Shown here piece after piece: positions 1-5,964 of a stretch of DNA of 7,236 bases. The stretch lies in NCBI GenBank assembly GCA_030621105.1, contig JAUXIH010000051.1:1-7236 (forward strand). Reading direction: 5' to 3'. How positions within the stretch are numbered: position 1 is the stretch's first letter; every line of letters begins with the position of its first letter. The DNA comes from Dehalococcoidia bacterium. Lineage in GTDB: Bacteria > Chloroflexota > Dehalococcoidia > GIF9 > AB-539-J10. A model generated the notes under the pieces. The model was not told the origin of the DNA, ran no database searches, and saw only the letters and a list, made by a program, of their open reading frames with translations. The position numbers and the translations under genes are program-made.

Positions 1-1298
1 GTGCAAACATCGCTAAGGTACATTTGGATAGGGTCGTCGGTTTTTTCGCCGAGCTTGGATGTAGTTGTTGGAGATGTTGGGGTGATAAGAGCATCGTATT
101 GCTGGAAAGCTTCATCAAATTCTTGCTTTATCAACGTTCGGACCTTCTGCGCCTTGAGATAATAGGCGTCATAGTAGCCAGCTGACAGGGCATATGTTCC
201 TAGCATTATACGTCGCTTGACTTCGGGGCCAAAACCGAATTGGCGAGTTTTCCGTGTCATGTCTATTACATTGTCTGCATTTCGTTCAGAGAAGCCATAT
301 TTCACTCCGTCATAGCGACTTAGGTTGGCCGAAGCTTCGGCGGGGGCGAGTATGTAGTAGGCGGCAAGAGCATGTTTGGTGTGAGGCAAGGAAACCCCCC
401 AATGTATCTCTGCGCCCAGTTGGTCCAATGTGTTTATGGCTGTCTCTAAAACTGTTTTTACTTCCTGGTTCATTCCTTCTACGAAGTATTCCCGTGGTAT
501 TCCTAGTCTTAGTCCTTTTAATTTAGAAGCCAGGTGGGATGTATAATCCGGCACGGGATATGGTACTGAGGTAGAATCTTTTGTGTCATGTCCTGCAATG
601 GTGTTTAATATTATTGCGGAGTCAGTGACATCCTTTGTTATTGGACCAATCTGGTCCAGTGAACTGGCGAAGGCTATTAGTCCATAGCGGCTTACCCTGC
701 CGTATGTTGGTTTTAGTCCGGTGACACCACAAAATCCTGCTGGTTGCCGTATGCTGCCTCCGGTATCAGAGCCAAGAGCATATGTCGCCTCATCGGCAGC
801 TATAGCGGCGGCTGAACCTCCACTGCTGCCTCCAGGAACACAACTCAAATCCCAGGGGTTATGAGTAGGAAAGAAAGCAGAATTTTCGGTGGAGGACCCC
901 ATGGCAAATTCATCCATGTTTGTCTTTCCCAGCACCACTGCTTTCTGTGCTTTTAGCTTTTCTACAACTGTGGCGTCATATGGAGGGACAAAGTTTTGCA
1001 GTATTTTTGATGCACAGGTAGTCCGTATGCCTTTGGTACAGATAACATCTTTGATTAAGACAGGTATGCCCGTTAGAGGGTTGATATTTCCGGTTCTGAT
1101 GAGGTTATCTGCTTCCTCTGCTTTTCTGAGAGCTGCATCCTTTGTGATTGTGATGCAGGCTCTGGTTTTTTGCTCTACATTGGCAACACGTTGTAGTACA
1201 GACTTTGTTAATTCAACTGAAGATATGTCTCTACGCTTCAATAGTTCGTGTGCCTCGTGAATTGTCAACTGATAAAGTTTGTTGTCTACTCTATTCAT
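1..1298 (-). CDS. gatA: Asp-tRNA(Asn)/Glu-tRNA(Gln) amidotransferase subunit A, 3'-truncated by window edge
   Basis: GatA is the amidase subunit of cytoplasmic GatCAB. It hydrolyses glutamine and supplies ammonia for amidating Glu-tRNA(Gln) (or Asp-tRNA(Asn)). The frame starts with MNRVDNKLYQ and stays open for 432 codons to the left edge; the family is about 485 residues long, so roughly 50 C-terminal residues are missing. The amidase-signature triad is intact: Lys83 in GIPVLIKDV, Ser158 in the GGSSGGS loop (156-162), and nucleophile Ser182 in DTGGSIRQPA (178-187). The spacings of 99 and 24 residues match Lys79/Ser154/Ser178 of the S. aureus enzyme. The conserved EVKRRIMLGTYALSAGYYDAYY region lies at about 359-380. 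The ATG at 1298 follows only a weak purine stretch (AAGAAAAG), but the N-terminal residues fit the family and no in-frame alternative lies close upstream. It follows gatC after an 89-base gap, probably in one transcript. Identification is certain. Confidence 0.97.
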   Translation of the reverse strand, partial: MNRVDNKLYQLTIHEAHELLKRRDISSVELTKSVLQRVANVEQKTRACITITKDAALRKAEEADNLIRTGNINPLTGIPVLIKDVICTKGIRTTCASKILQNFVPPYDATVVEKLKAQKAVVLGKTNMDEFAMGSSTENSAFFPTHNPWDLSCVPGGSSGGSAAAIAADEATYALGSDTGGSIRQPAGFCGVTGLKPTYGRVSRYGLIAFASSLDQIGPITKDVTDSAIILNTIAGHDTKDSTSVPYPVPDYTSHLASKLKGLRLGIPREYFVEGMNQEVKTVLETAINTLDQLGAEIHWGVSLPHTKHALAAYYILAPAEASANLSRYDGVKYGFSERNADNVIDMTRKTRQFGFGPEVKRRIMLGTYALSAGYYDAYYLKAQKVRTLIKQEFDEAFQQYDALITPTSPTTTSKLGEKTDDPIQMYLSDVC

Positions 1299-1337
1299 AA
1301 TCTTTTCTTGGTCAAACCTTGAGGGGCAGAAAATAGA

Positions 1338-1367
1338 TATCAATGCCTATTGACACACTGGGTGTAT
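1338..1367 (-). other. Two small adjoining hairpins in the gatC-gatA gap
   Basis: The 89-base gap between gatC and gatA holds two short inverted repeats. One pairs plus-strand 1338-1344 with 1349-1355 (core TCAAT/ATTGA, 4-base loop). The other pairs 1355-1358 with 1362-1365 (ACAC/GTGT, 3-base loop), and can extend one or two pairs with a G-U wobble in the minus-strand RNA. In the direction of transcription a moderately T-rich stretch (TATCTATTTT) follows the first. The stems are short and AT-rich, so any role as a partial attenuator or RNA-processing site is speculation. Confidence 0.25.
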
Positions 1368-1387
1368 TACTTATCAGGAAAGTATAC

Positions 1388-1675
1388 CTACTCTAATATT
1401 GCTTGCACCTCAAAGCAGTCTTCTTTTTGTCTAGGCGCGTTAAGCAGCACATCCGTTTTACTGAGAGATTCAGAGGCCTTATCTTCTCGAAAAACATTTG
1501 ATAGTAAGGCCGATTGTGTTGTAGGTAGCACATCTGAGGTGTCTAGCTGCTGGAGCACTTCAAAGTTTTTCAGAATATTGGAGAGTTGGTGACTAAATTT
1601 ATCTACTTCTGCCTCATCTAGGCCCAAACGAGCCAACCATGCTATATGTTTTACTTGTTTGTGACTAAGTTTCAT
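1388..1675 (-). CDS. gatC: Asp-tRNA(Asn)/Glu-tRNA(Gln) amidotransferase subunit C
   Basis: GatC is the small non-catalytic subunit of GatCAB; it wraps around the GatA-GatB interface and stabilises the complex. The 95-residue product has the normal family length and reads like a typical GatC. The N-terminal helix MKLSHKQVKHIAWLARLGLD resembles the usual V-x-H-x-A-x-L-A-R-L pattern. A second helix contains FSHQLSNILKNFEVLQQLDT, followed by the proline turn DVLPTT (about 48-53), the NVFRED segment (about 60-65) and LLNAPR (about 77-82). The C-terminus ends EVQAILE where many homologues have a V-P-x-I-L pattern, a minor variation. Translation starts at the ATG at 1675 with no clear Shine-Dalgarno sequence; the predicted transcript begins only about 13 bases upstream. 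It is first in a gatC-gatA order; gatB is not seen before the window edge. Confidence 0.95.
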   Translation of the reverse strand: MKLSHKQVKHIAWLARLGLDEAEVDKFSHQLSNILKNFEVLQQLDTSDVLPTTQSALLSNVFREDKASESLSKTDVLLNAPRQKEDCFEVQAILE

Positions 1676-1695
1676 TGTGGCAAATTGGTATGGCG

Positions 1696-1725
1696 ATTAT
1701 AGCACCTGGGTTTGGAATATGACAG
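1696..1725 (-). promoter_or_regulatory. Predicted extended -10 promoter of gatC-gatA
   Basis: On the minus strand a perfect TATAAT (plus 1696-1701) is preceded by TGC, making an extended -10 element (TGnTATAAT). CTGTCA (plus 1720-1725) sits 18 bases upstream and matches four of six bases of the sigma-70 -35 consensus. The start site expected about 7 bases past the -10 falls near 1689, leaving a leader of only about 13 bases before the gatC ATG. Prediction from sequence only. Confidence 0.6.
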
Positions 1726-1727
1726 TA

Positions 1728-1756
1728 TTGCTTCTGTCTTGGTGTGAGCTTATAAT
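1728..1756 (+). promoter_or_regulatory. Predicted promoter of the EF-G-like gene
   Basis: A perfect TATAAT at 1751-1756 lies 17 bases after TTGCTT at 1728-1733, whose first three bases match the -35 consensus. Transcription would begin near 1763 and give a leader of about 135 bases before the ATG at 1900. An alternative extended -10 (TGCTATAGT, 1845-1853) closer to the gene lacks a good -35; if used, the leader would be about 40 bases. Which of the two works cannot be decided from sequence. Confidence 0.45.
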
Positions 1757-1883
1757 GAAACGGCCTTTTTGTTAGTGAGGTACTGATTGTTGTAATTGAA
1801 TTTTTAGTAATTTGGATATGACAAGTATGTGTGACAACGCTTAATGCTATAGTTGTAGTGCTGTAATGGGGAAAATGTAAGGC

Positions 1884-1890
1884 GAGAGGT
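1884..1890 (+). promoter_or_regulatory. Ribosome binding site of the EF-G-like gene
   Basis: GAGAGGT ends 9 bases before the ATG at 1900 and 12 bases before a second in-frame ATG at 1903. The spacing favours the first ATG, so the protein starts MMNIYD, although the choice changes only one residue. Confidence 0.65.
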
Positions 1891-1899
1891 TTAAGTGCA

Positions 1900-3957
1900 A
1901 TGATGAATATCTATGATCCTGGGCATATTCGCAATGTTATTCTTATGTCTCATTATGGGGCAGGTAAGACAACGCTTGCTGAGGCGATGTTGTTTACTTC
2001 TGGTGCCATTAAGCGGCTGGGTAAGGTGGATGATGGGACTACTATTTCAGATTATGATCCCGGTGAAATAGAACGGCACATGAGCATTAGCTTATCGTTG
2101 CTCCCTTATGAATGGTTGGATGACAAGATAAACCTTGTTGATTCTCCGGGTTATGCTGACTTTGCTGGAGAAGTTTCAGCAGGTTTACGTGTGGTCGAAG
2201 GAGCCATAGTTATTGTTGACGCAGCATCTGGGGTGGAAGTGGGTACGGAGCAGGCATGGGCTTATGCTGAGGCGGATATGTTACCCAGATTACTGTTTGT
2301 TAATAAGATGGATCGTGATAACGCAGCCTTCTTCGATGTTATCGACCAGATTCAAAGTAAGTTATCAACCAGGTGTTTACCTGTTCAATTACCTGTAGGT
2401 TCACAGAAGGATTTTACGGGCATTCTTGATCTGGTTACTATGAAAGCCTATGGTGATGTTTCCTCTCAGGAAATAGAGGTTTCATCTTCACTTTTGGAGC
2501 AGGCTAAAGCGTATCGTGAAAAGTTAGTGGAAGCTGTTGTTGAGGCTGATGACGAACTCTTGGTCAAATATCTGGATGGGGAACAGTTAAGTAACGAGCA
2601 AATTTTTAGTGCCATGGGGCAAGCGAGTTTAGCAGGCACATTTGTCCCCATATTTGCTGGTTCGGCTCTGCGTGTTATTGGGATTTCTTCGTTGCTTGAC
2701 GCCATAAATACGTATTTGCCTTCTCCTCAGGGAAAGATGGTCACAGTTACGACCTCGAGTGATGATAAAGAGGAGCTTAGAGCAGATCCTGAGGAGTCTT
2801 TGAGCTGTCTCGTTTTCAAGACTACCGCAGATCCATTCGTGGGTAAACTTAATTGTTTTCGTGTTTATTCAGGAATGGTATCAAGTAATTCCCAAGTTTG
2901 GAATGCCAGAGAAGGTAGCATGGAACGTCTGGGGCAGCTTTTTACATTACGGGGAAAGGAACAGAAACCTGTGGAACGTTTGATAGCAGGAGATATCGGA
3001 GCTGTCGCTCGGTTAAATGTTACCGTCACAGGAGATACACTATGTGAGCAGGAGCACAGGGTAAGGCTCAGTGGCATCGATTTCCCCAATCCGAACTTCG
3101 GCATGGCCATTGAACCGGAGACGAAAGTCGATCTGGATAAGATGAGCACTGCTTTGCCACGAATTTATGAAGAGGATCCATCCCTCCGCCTTCACCGTGA
3201 TCCTGATACCAATGAGCTCATTATTTATGGTATGGGAGATAACCACCTGGAGATGGTTAAAGAACGCTTACATCGCAAGTTTGGTGTTGATGTAAACTTG
3301 AAGTTTCCTGCTATTCCATATAAGGAAACTATTACAGTGCCAACCAAGGCAGAATATAAGCATAAGAAACAGTCTGGTGGTCATGGTCAATATGGGCATG
3401 TTCTACTGGAGCTAAATCCATTGCCTCGTGGCAGTGGGTTTGAGTTTGGGGTCAAGGTAGTTGGAGGTTCCGTGCCCAAGAATTATATCCCAGCTGTGGA
3501 GAAGGGAGTCAGGGAAGCCAAGCAACAGGGGATTGTAGCTCGATATCCCGTAGTTGACATAAATGTAGTACTTTATGATGGCAGCTCACATCCTGTAGAT
3601 TCTTCGGATATGGCCTTTAAGATTGCGGCATCTCAGGGATTGAAAAAGGGGCTATCCCAGGGAAGGCCTGTGTTACTTGAACCAATAATGAACTTGACCA
3701 TTACCGTGCCTGATAAATATACCGGGGATATCATTAGTGATCTGAATACTAGGAGGGGGCGGGTTCTTGGGATGAAACCTGCTGGTGCTCATAATATTAT
3801 TGAGGCCCAGGCGCCATATGCGGAGTTGTTGCAATATGCTATAAATTTGAGATCAATGACTCAGGGCAGGGGGAATTTTGTTATGGAGCAGGATCACTAT
3901 GAGGAAGTCCCTCCGCATCTCAGTGAGAAAATTGTACAGGCGAGAGCAAGTAAGTAG
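1900..3957 (+). CDS. EF-G-like translational GTPase (EF-G2/FusA2-type)
   Basis: This 685-residue protein has the full EF-G domain order: G domain with G' insert (about 10-275), domain II (about 300-385), domain III (about 395-475), domain IV (about 480-590) and domain V (about 592-675). GTP-binding motifs are the P-loop SHYGAGKT (17-24), switch II DSPGY (81-85), NKMD (135-138) and GSA (254-256). It differs from canonical EF-G at several points: the P-loop begins with Ser, the switch-I RGITI-type motif reads RHMSI (59-63), and the catalytic His of DTPGH is Tyr85. Tyr at that site is also found in T. thermophilus EF-G-2 and related proteins, so this is a subfamily trait. Domain IV keeps the tip loop YDGSSHPVDSS with His564, as in ribosomal translocases. 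It is probably a ribosome-associated GTPase with a role distinct from housekeeping fusA, which should lie elsewhere. It is transcribed alone, divergently from gatC and convergently with etfA. Confidence 0.93.
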   Translation: MMNIYDPGHIRNVILMSHYGAGKTTLAEAMLFTSGAIKRLGKVDDGTTISDYDPGEIERHMSISLSLLPYEWLDDKINLVDSPGYADFAGEVSAGLRVVEGAIVIVDAASGVEVGTEQAWAYAEADMLPRLLFVNKMDRDNAAFFDVIDQIQSKLSTRCLPVQLPVGSQKDFTGILDLVTMKAYGDVSSQEIEVSSSLLEQAKAYREKLVEAVVEADDELLVKYLDGEQLSNEQIFSAMGQASLAGTFVPIFAGSALRVIGISSLLDAINTYLPSPQGKMVTVTTSSDDKEELRADPEESLSCLVFKTTADPFVGKLNCFRVYSGMVSSNSQVWNAREGSMERLGQLFTLRGKEQKPVERLIAGDIGAVARLNVTVTGDTLCEQEHRVRLSGIDFPNPNFGMAIEPETKVDLDKMSTALPRIYEEDPSLRLHRDPDTNELIIYGMGDNHLEMVKERLHRKFGVDVNLKFPAIPYKETITVPTKAEYKHKKQSGGHGQYGHVLLELNPLPRGSGFEFGVKVVGGSVPKNYIPAVEKGVREAKQQGIVARYPVVDINVVLYDGSSHPVDSSDMAFKIAASQGLKKGLSQGRPVLLEPIMNLTITVPDKYTGDIISDLNTRRGRVLGMKPAGAHNIIEAQAPYAELLQYAINLRSMTQGRGNFVMEQDHYEEVPPHLSEKIVQARASK

Positions 3958-3958
3958 G

Positions 3959-3982
3959 CAGGCAAAGGAAGCGGCTTGCCTG
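3959..3982 (+). repeat. Inverted repeat overlapping the terminator hairpin
   Basis: CAGGCAA (3959-3965) pairs perfectly with TTGCCTG (3976-3982) around a 10-base loop, starting one base after the stop codon of the EF-G-like gene. Its right arm shares bases 3976-3977 with the left arm of the next hairpin, and its loop contains most of that arm, so the two structures cannot form together. Confidence 0.55.
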
Positions 3983-4015
3983 GAAAAGTAAGCCGCTTTA
4001 GTTTGTTATTTCGTT
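3969..4015 (+). terminator. Predicted intrinsic terminator of the EF-G-like gene
   Basis: AAGCGGCTT (3969-3977) and AAGCCGCTT (3990-3998) form a perfect 9-base-pair stem with a 12-base loop, followed on the plus strand by a T-rich tract (TTTAGTTTGTTATTTCGTT). It begins 11 bases after the stop codon of the EF-G-like gene and lies in the short gap before the convergent end of etfA. In the minus direction the stem is not followed by a T run, so its use for etfBA is doubtful. Confidence 0.65.
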
Positions 4016-4023
4016 GCTTCTTA

Positions 4024-5028
4024 TTATTCTGCTAGCAGCGACTTTAGCTTCTCAGTGAATGCCGGAAGAACTTCTTCATATTTACCAACAACGCCATAGT
4101 TGGCCAACTTGAAGATATTGGCCTCAGGGTCCTTGTTAATCGCGACAACTGTCTTGGATCCAGTGCATCCTGCCATGTGCTGGCTTGCTCCAGAAATCCC
4201 TATGGCGAAATAAATATCGGGGGCAACAATTCTGCCTGTAAGGCCGATATGCTTTGCTTCAGGGACCCAGCCATCATCAGCCGGTGGACGTGAAGCGCCA
4301 GTGGCGGCACTGGGGAACAAGTTAGCCAGATCTTGCAGAGTTGTCTTGAAAGGCTCGGCGCCACCAATGCCGCGACCGCCAGCTACTATCACGAAGGCAT
4401 CCTCCAGTTTAACTCCTGTGACCTCCTCTTTTACGGACTTCACTATCTTCGTTTTTATCACTGACTGGTCTATCTCGGCCTTCAGGGATGTGACCTCTCC
4501 TTTTCTAGAGGAATCCTGCTCTATAGGAGACATAGCCTTCGATCTGACGGCAACCAGGTGTGGTATGAGATCGGAACTTAATTCGGCGAAAACATTACCT
4601 CCATATATCGGCCGGGTAGCAATAATAGCTTTCTTATCAGGGTCGAGTTTCAAATCAACACAGTCAGTTGTTAAGTTAACTCCTAATTTCGCTGCTAAGC
4701 GGGGAGATAATCTGGTACCTAAATACGTTTGCCCCATTATTACTGCCCATGGGGAAATATCAGCAATTAGCTTCTCTACAATCTGCAGATAAACATATAT
4801 GCCACCGCTCTTTAGTGCTGGATCCTCTGCTGTGTATACTTTATCTGCTCCAAAAGCGATAGCTTCCTGTGGAGTTTGCTGTACCGATTCATTGGCAAGG
4901 AGACAGGATACATCCTGCTGCGACTCATCAGCAAGTTTTCTGGCAATGCCCAGCATCTCTTTTGTTATACTCACCAGCTTGCCTTCTGACAATTCCCCGA
5001 TAACTAATATGCCTTTGCTATTATTCAT
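4024..5028 (-). CDS. etfA: Electron transfer flavoprotein subunit alpha
   Basis: EtfA is the FAD-carrying subunit of the soluble EtfAB heterodimer, which takes electrons from flavin dehydrogenases and passes them on. The 334-residue product has the N-terminal Rossmann-like alpha domain (about 1-195) and the C-terminal FAD domain (about 205-334). FAD-site motifs are clear: VAGGRGIGG (215-223), GASRP (244-248), IGLTGRIVAP (261-270), GISGASQHMAG (277-287) and AINKDP (296-301). Ser246, Arg247, Thr264 and His284 align with human ETF-alpha Ser248, Arg249, Thr266 and His286 at a constant offset of two, so the redox flavin site appears intact. Translation starts at the ATG at 5028, six bases after GAGGTG, and ends with tandem TAA TAA (4021-4026). 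It follows etfB by 16 bases, in the same operon. No dehydrogenase, EtfC/EtfX or ETF-quinone oxidoreductase gene is next to it, so the physiological partner is unknown. Confidence 0.97.
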   Translation of the reverse strand: MNNSKGILVIGELSEGKLVSITKEMLGIARKLADESQQDVSCLLANESVQQTPQEAIAFGADKVYTAEDPALKSGGIYVYLQIVEKLIADISPWAVIMGQTYLGTRLSPRLAAKLGVNLTTDCVDLKLDPDKKAIIATRPIYGGNVFAELSSDLIPHLVAVRSKAMSPIEQDSSRKGEVTSLKAEIDQSVIKTKIVKSVKEEVTGVKLEDAFVIVAGGRGIGGAEPFKTTLQDLANLFPSAATGASRPPADDGWVPEAKHIGLTGRIVAPDIYFAIGISGASQHMAGCTGSKTVVAINKDPEANIFKLANYGVVGKYEEVLPAFTEKLKSLLAE

Positions 5029-5034
5029 GATTTA

Positions 5035-5040
5035 CACCTC
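5035..5040 (-). promoter_or_regulatory. Ribosome binding site of etfA
   Basis: GAGGTG on the minus strand lies six bases before the etfA ATG, inside the 16-base gap after the etfB stop codon. It fixes the etfA start and indicates separate re-initiation within one transcript. Confidence 0.75.
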
Positions 5041-5044
5041 ACAG

Positions 5045-5848
5045 CTAAAGTATTCTTGCCTCTCTTAATTTTTCTGCTAGGCCTGCTCCAGCTTCGGCAG
5101 GAGTATCAGCTTCAACTATTTCACATTTCACCTCGCTGCTGGGTTGGTAGAGCTTGTTGATTTTATTAACCCTTCCCTGGGTGCCTATTTCCGAAGGATC
5201 AAGGCCTAAATCTGCTGCCTTCCATATAGTGGGTTGTCTTCTTGCTGCTGCCATAATTCCTTTCAGAGCAGCGTAGCGAAGGGCACCGGCCTCACTGGTG
5301 ATGGTGAATAGCGCGGGAAGTTCTACGTCAATGATATTGTATCCATCAGGAGTAACTTCTTCTACCCTTGCTTTTCCCTCTACGATGTCCACCTTTCTCA
5401 CTACGCTAACGGCAGGAATTCCCAGCTGTGTCGCGAGGCTTAAGCCAACCTGTCCTACCCCCCAATCTGATGATTGTCTGCCGCAGAAGATGAGATCGTA
5501 TTCTCCTATTTTCCGGATCGCTGCGGCCAAGGCATGTGATGTTGCATGGTTATCGCTTCCCTCGAAGGCCTCATCCTCGAGGAGGATTAATTCATCAGCG
5601 CCAACTGCCAGCGATTTTTTCACGACGTCGCGAGCAAGGTTATTACCCAGGCTAAGTGCAGTGATTTTGCCGCCTATGCTGCCTTTTATCTTTAAGGCAA
5701 CCTCCAGAGCGAATTCGCCATATTCGTCTGCCACCGGCTTTATATCTGGTGATGTAATCACTTCTTTGCCTTCGACTTTGAGTGCACTTGCTGGAGCTTC
5801 AGGGTCTGGCACCTGTTTGAAACACACGATCATATTGAGACCTGACAT
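5045..5848 (-). CDS. etfB: Electron transfer flavoprotein subunit beta
   Basis: EtfB is the partner of EtfA; its single alpha/beta domain holds AMP in ordinary ETFs or a second FAD in electron-bifurcating ones. The 267-residue product is of usual length. It opens with MIVCFKQVPDPE (6-17) and has the helix-start AVGADELILLEDEAFEGSDNHATS in two typical blocks (81-90 and 91-104). The nucleotide loop is CGRQSSDWGVGQVG (122-135) and the C-terminal arm runs KGIMAAARR (196-204) to WKAADLGLDP (209-218). Two places depart from the common pattern: the loop reads SSDWGVGQVG where many homologues have AIDGDTAQVG, and GALRY (188-192) stands where NEPRY is usual. The QVG ending and the extended C-terminal arm look more like bifurcating-type EtfB than the mitochondrial type, but I cannot settle this. 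The start at 5848 is fixed by AAGGAGG seven bases upstream; Met6 is a less likely alternative. Confidence 0.96.
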   Translation of the reverse strand: MSGLNMIVCFKQVPDPEAPASALKVEGKEVITSPDIKPVADEYGEFALEVALKIKGSIGGKITALSLGNNLARDVVKKSLAVGADELILLEDEAFEGSDNHATSHALAAAIRKIGEYDLIFCGRQSSDWGVGQVGLSLATQLGIPAVSVVRKVDIVEGKARVEEVTPDGYNIIDVELPALFTITSEAGALRYAALKGIMAAARRQPTIWKAADLGLDPSEIGTQGRVNKINKLYQPSSEVKCEIVEADTPAEAGAGLAEKLREARIL

Positions 5849-5855
5849 GCTTTAG

Positions 5856-5862
5856 CCTCCTT
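5856..5862 (-). promoter_or_regulatory. Strong ribosome binding site of etfB
   Basis: AAGGAGG on the minus strand, a perfect match to the anti-Shine-Dalgarno sequence, lies seven bases before the ATG at 5848. It is the strongest such site in the window and suggests high translation of etfB. Confidence 0.85.
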
Positions 5863-5890
5863 AAAAAAATATAACTTTCCAGCCGAAAAG

Positions 5891-5917
5891 GTTATAATAA
5901 AAGCCTCCTGTTGTCAA
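5891..5917 (-). promoter_or_regulatory. Predicted promoter of etfB-etfA
   Basis: On the minus strand a perfect -35 TTGACA (plus 5912-5917) precedes TATAAC (plus 5891-5896), five of six bases of the -10 consensus, with a spacer of 15 bases that is shorter than the usual 16-18. Transcription would begin near 5884, giving a leader of about 35 bases that includes the ribosome binding site. It separates etfBA from gltX, which ends 116 bases upstream on the same strand. No clear terminator is seen after gltX, so read-through from gltX is also possible. Confidence 0.55.
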
Positions 5918-5964
5918 TGGTATTGGCTAAATTAAAGTTAAGACGATCTATATCTTTGCGCTTC

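Noticed and set aside
889..1260. A 123-codon plus-strand open frame opposite gatA
   Set aside because: It sits opposite the GatA N-terminal half, which is fully conserved on the minus strand; its Ser/Phe-rich translation looks like a shadow.
4301..4792. A 163-codon plus-strand open frame opposite etfA
   Set aside because: It is antisense to the conserved EtfA core, and its translation has no recognisable domain.
5298..5855. A 185-codon plus-strand open frame opposite etfB
   Set aside because: It lies wholly antisense to a confidently identified etfB, has a low-complexity Ser/Thr/Pro-rich translation typical of a shadow frame, and matches no family I recognise.
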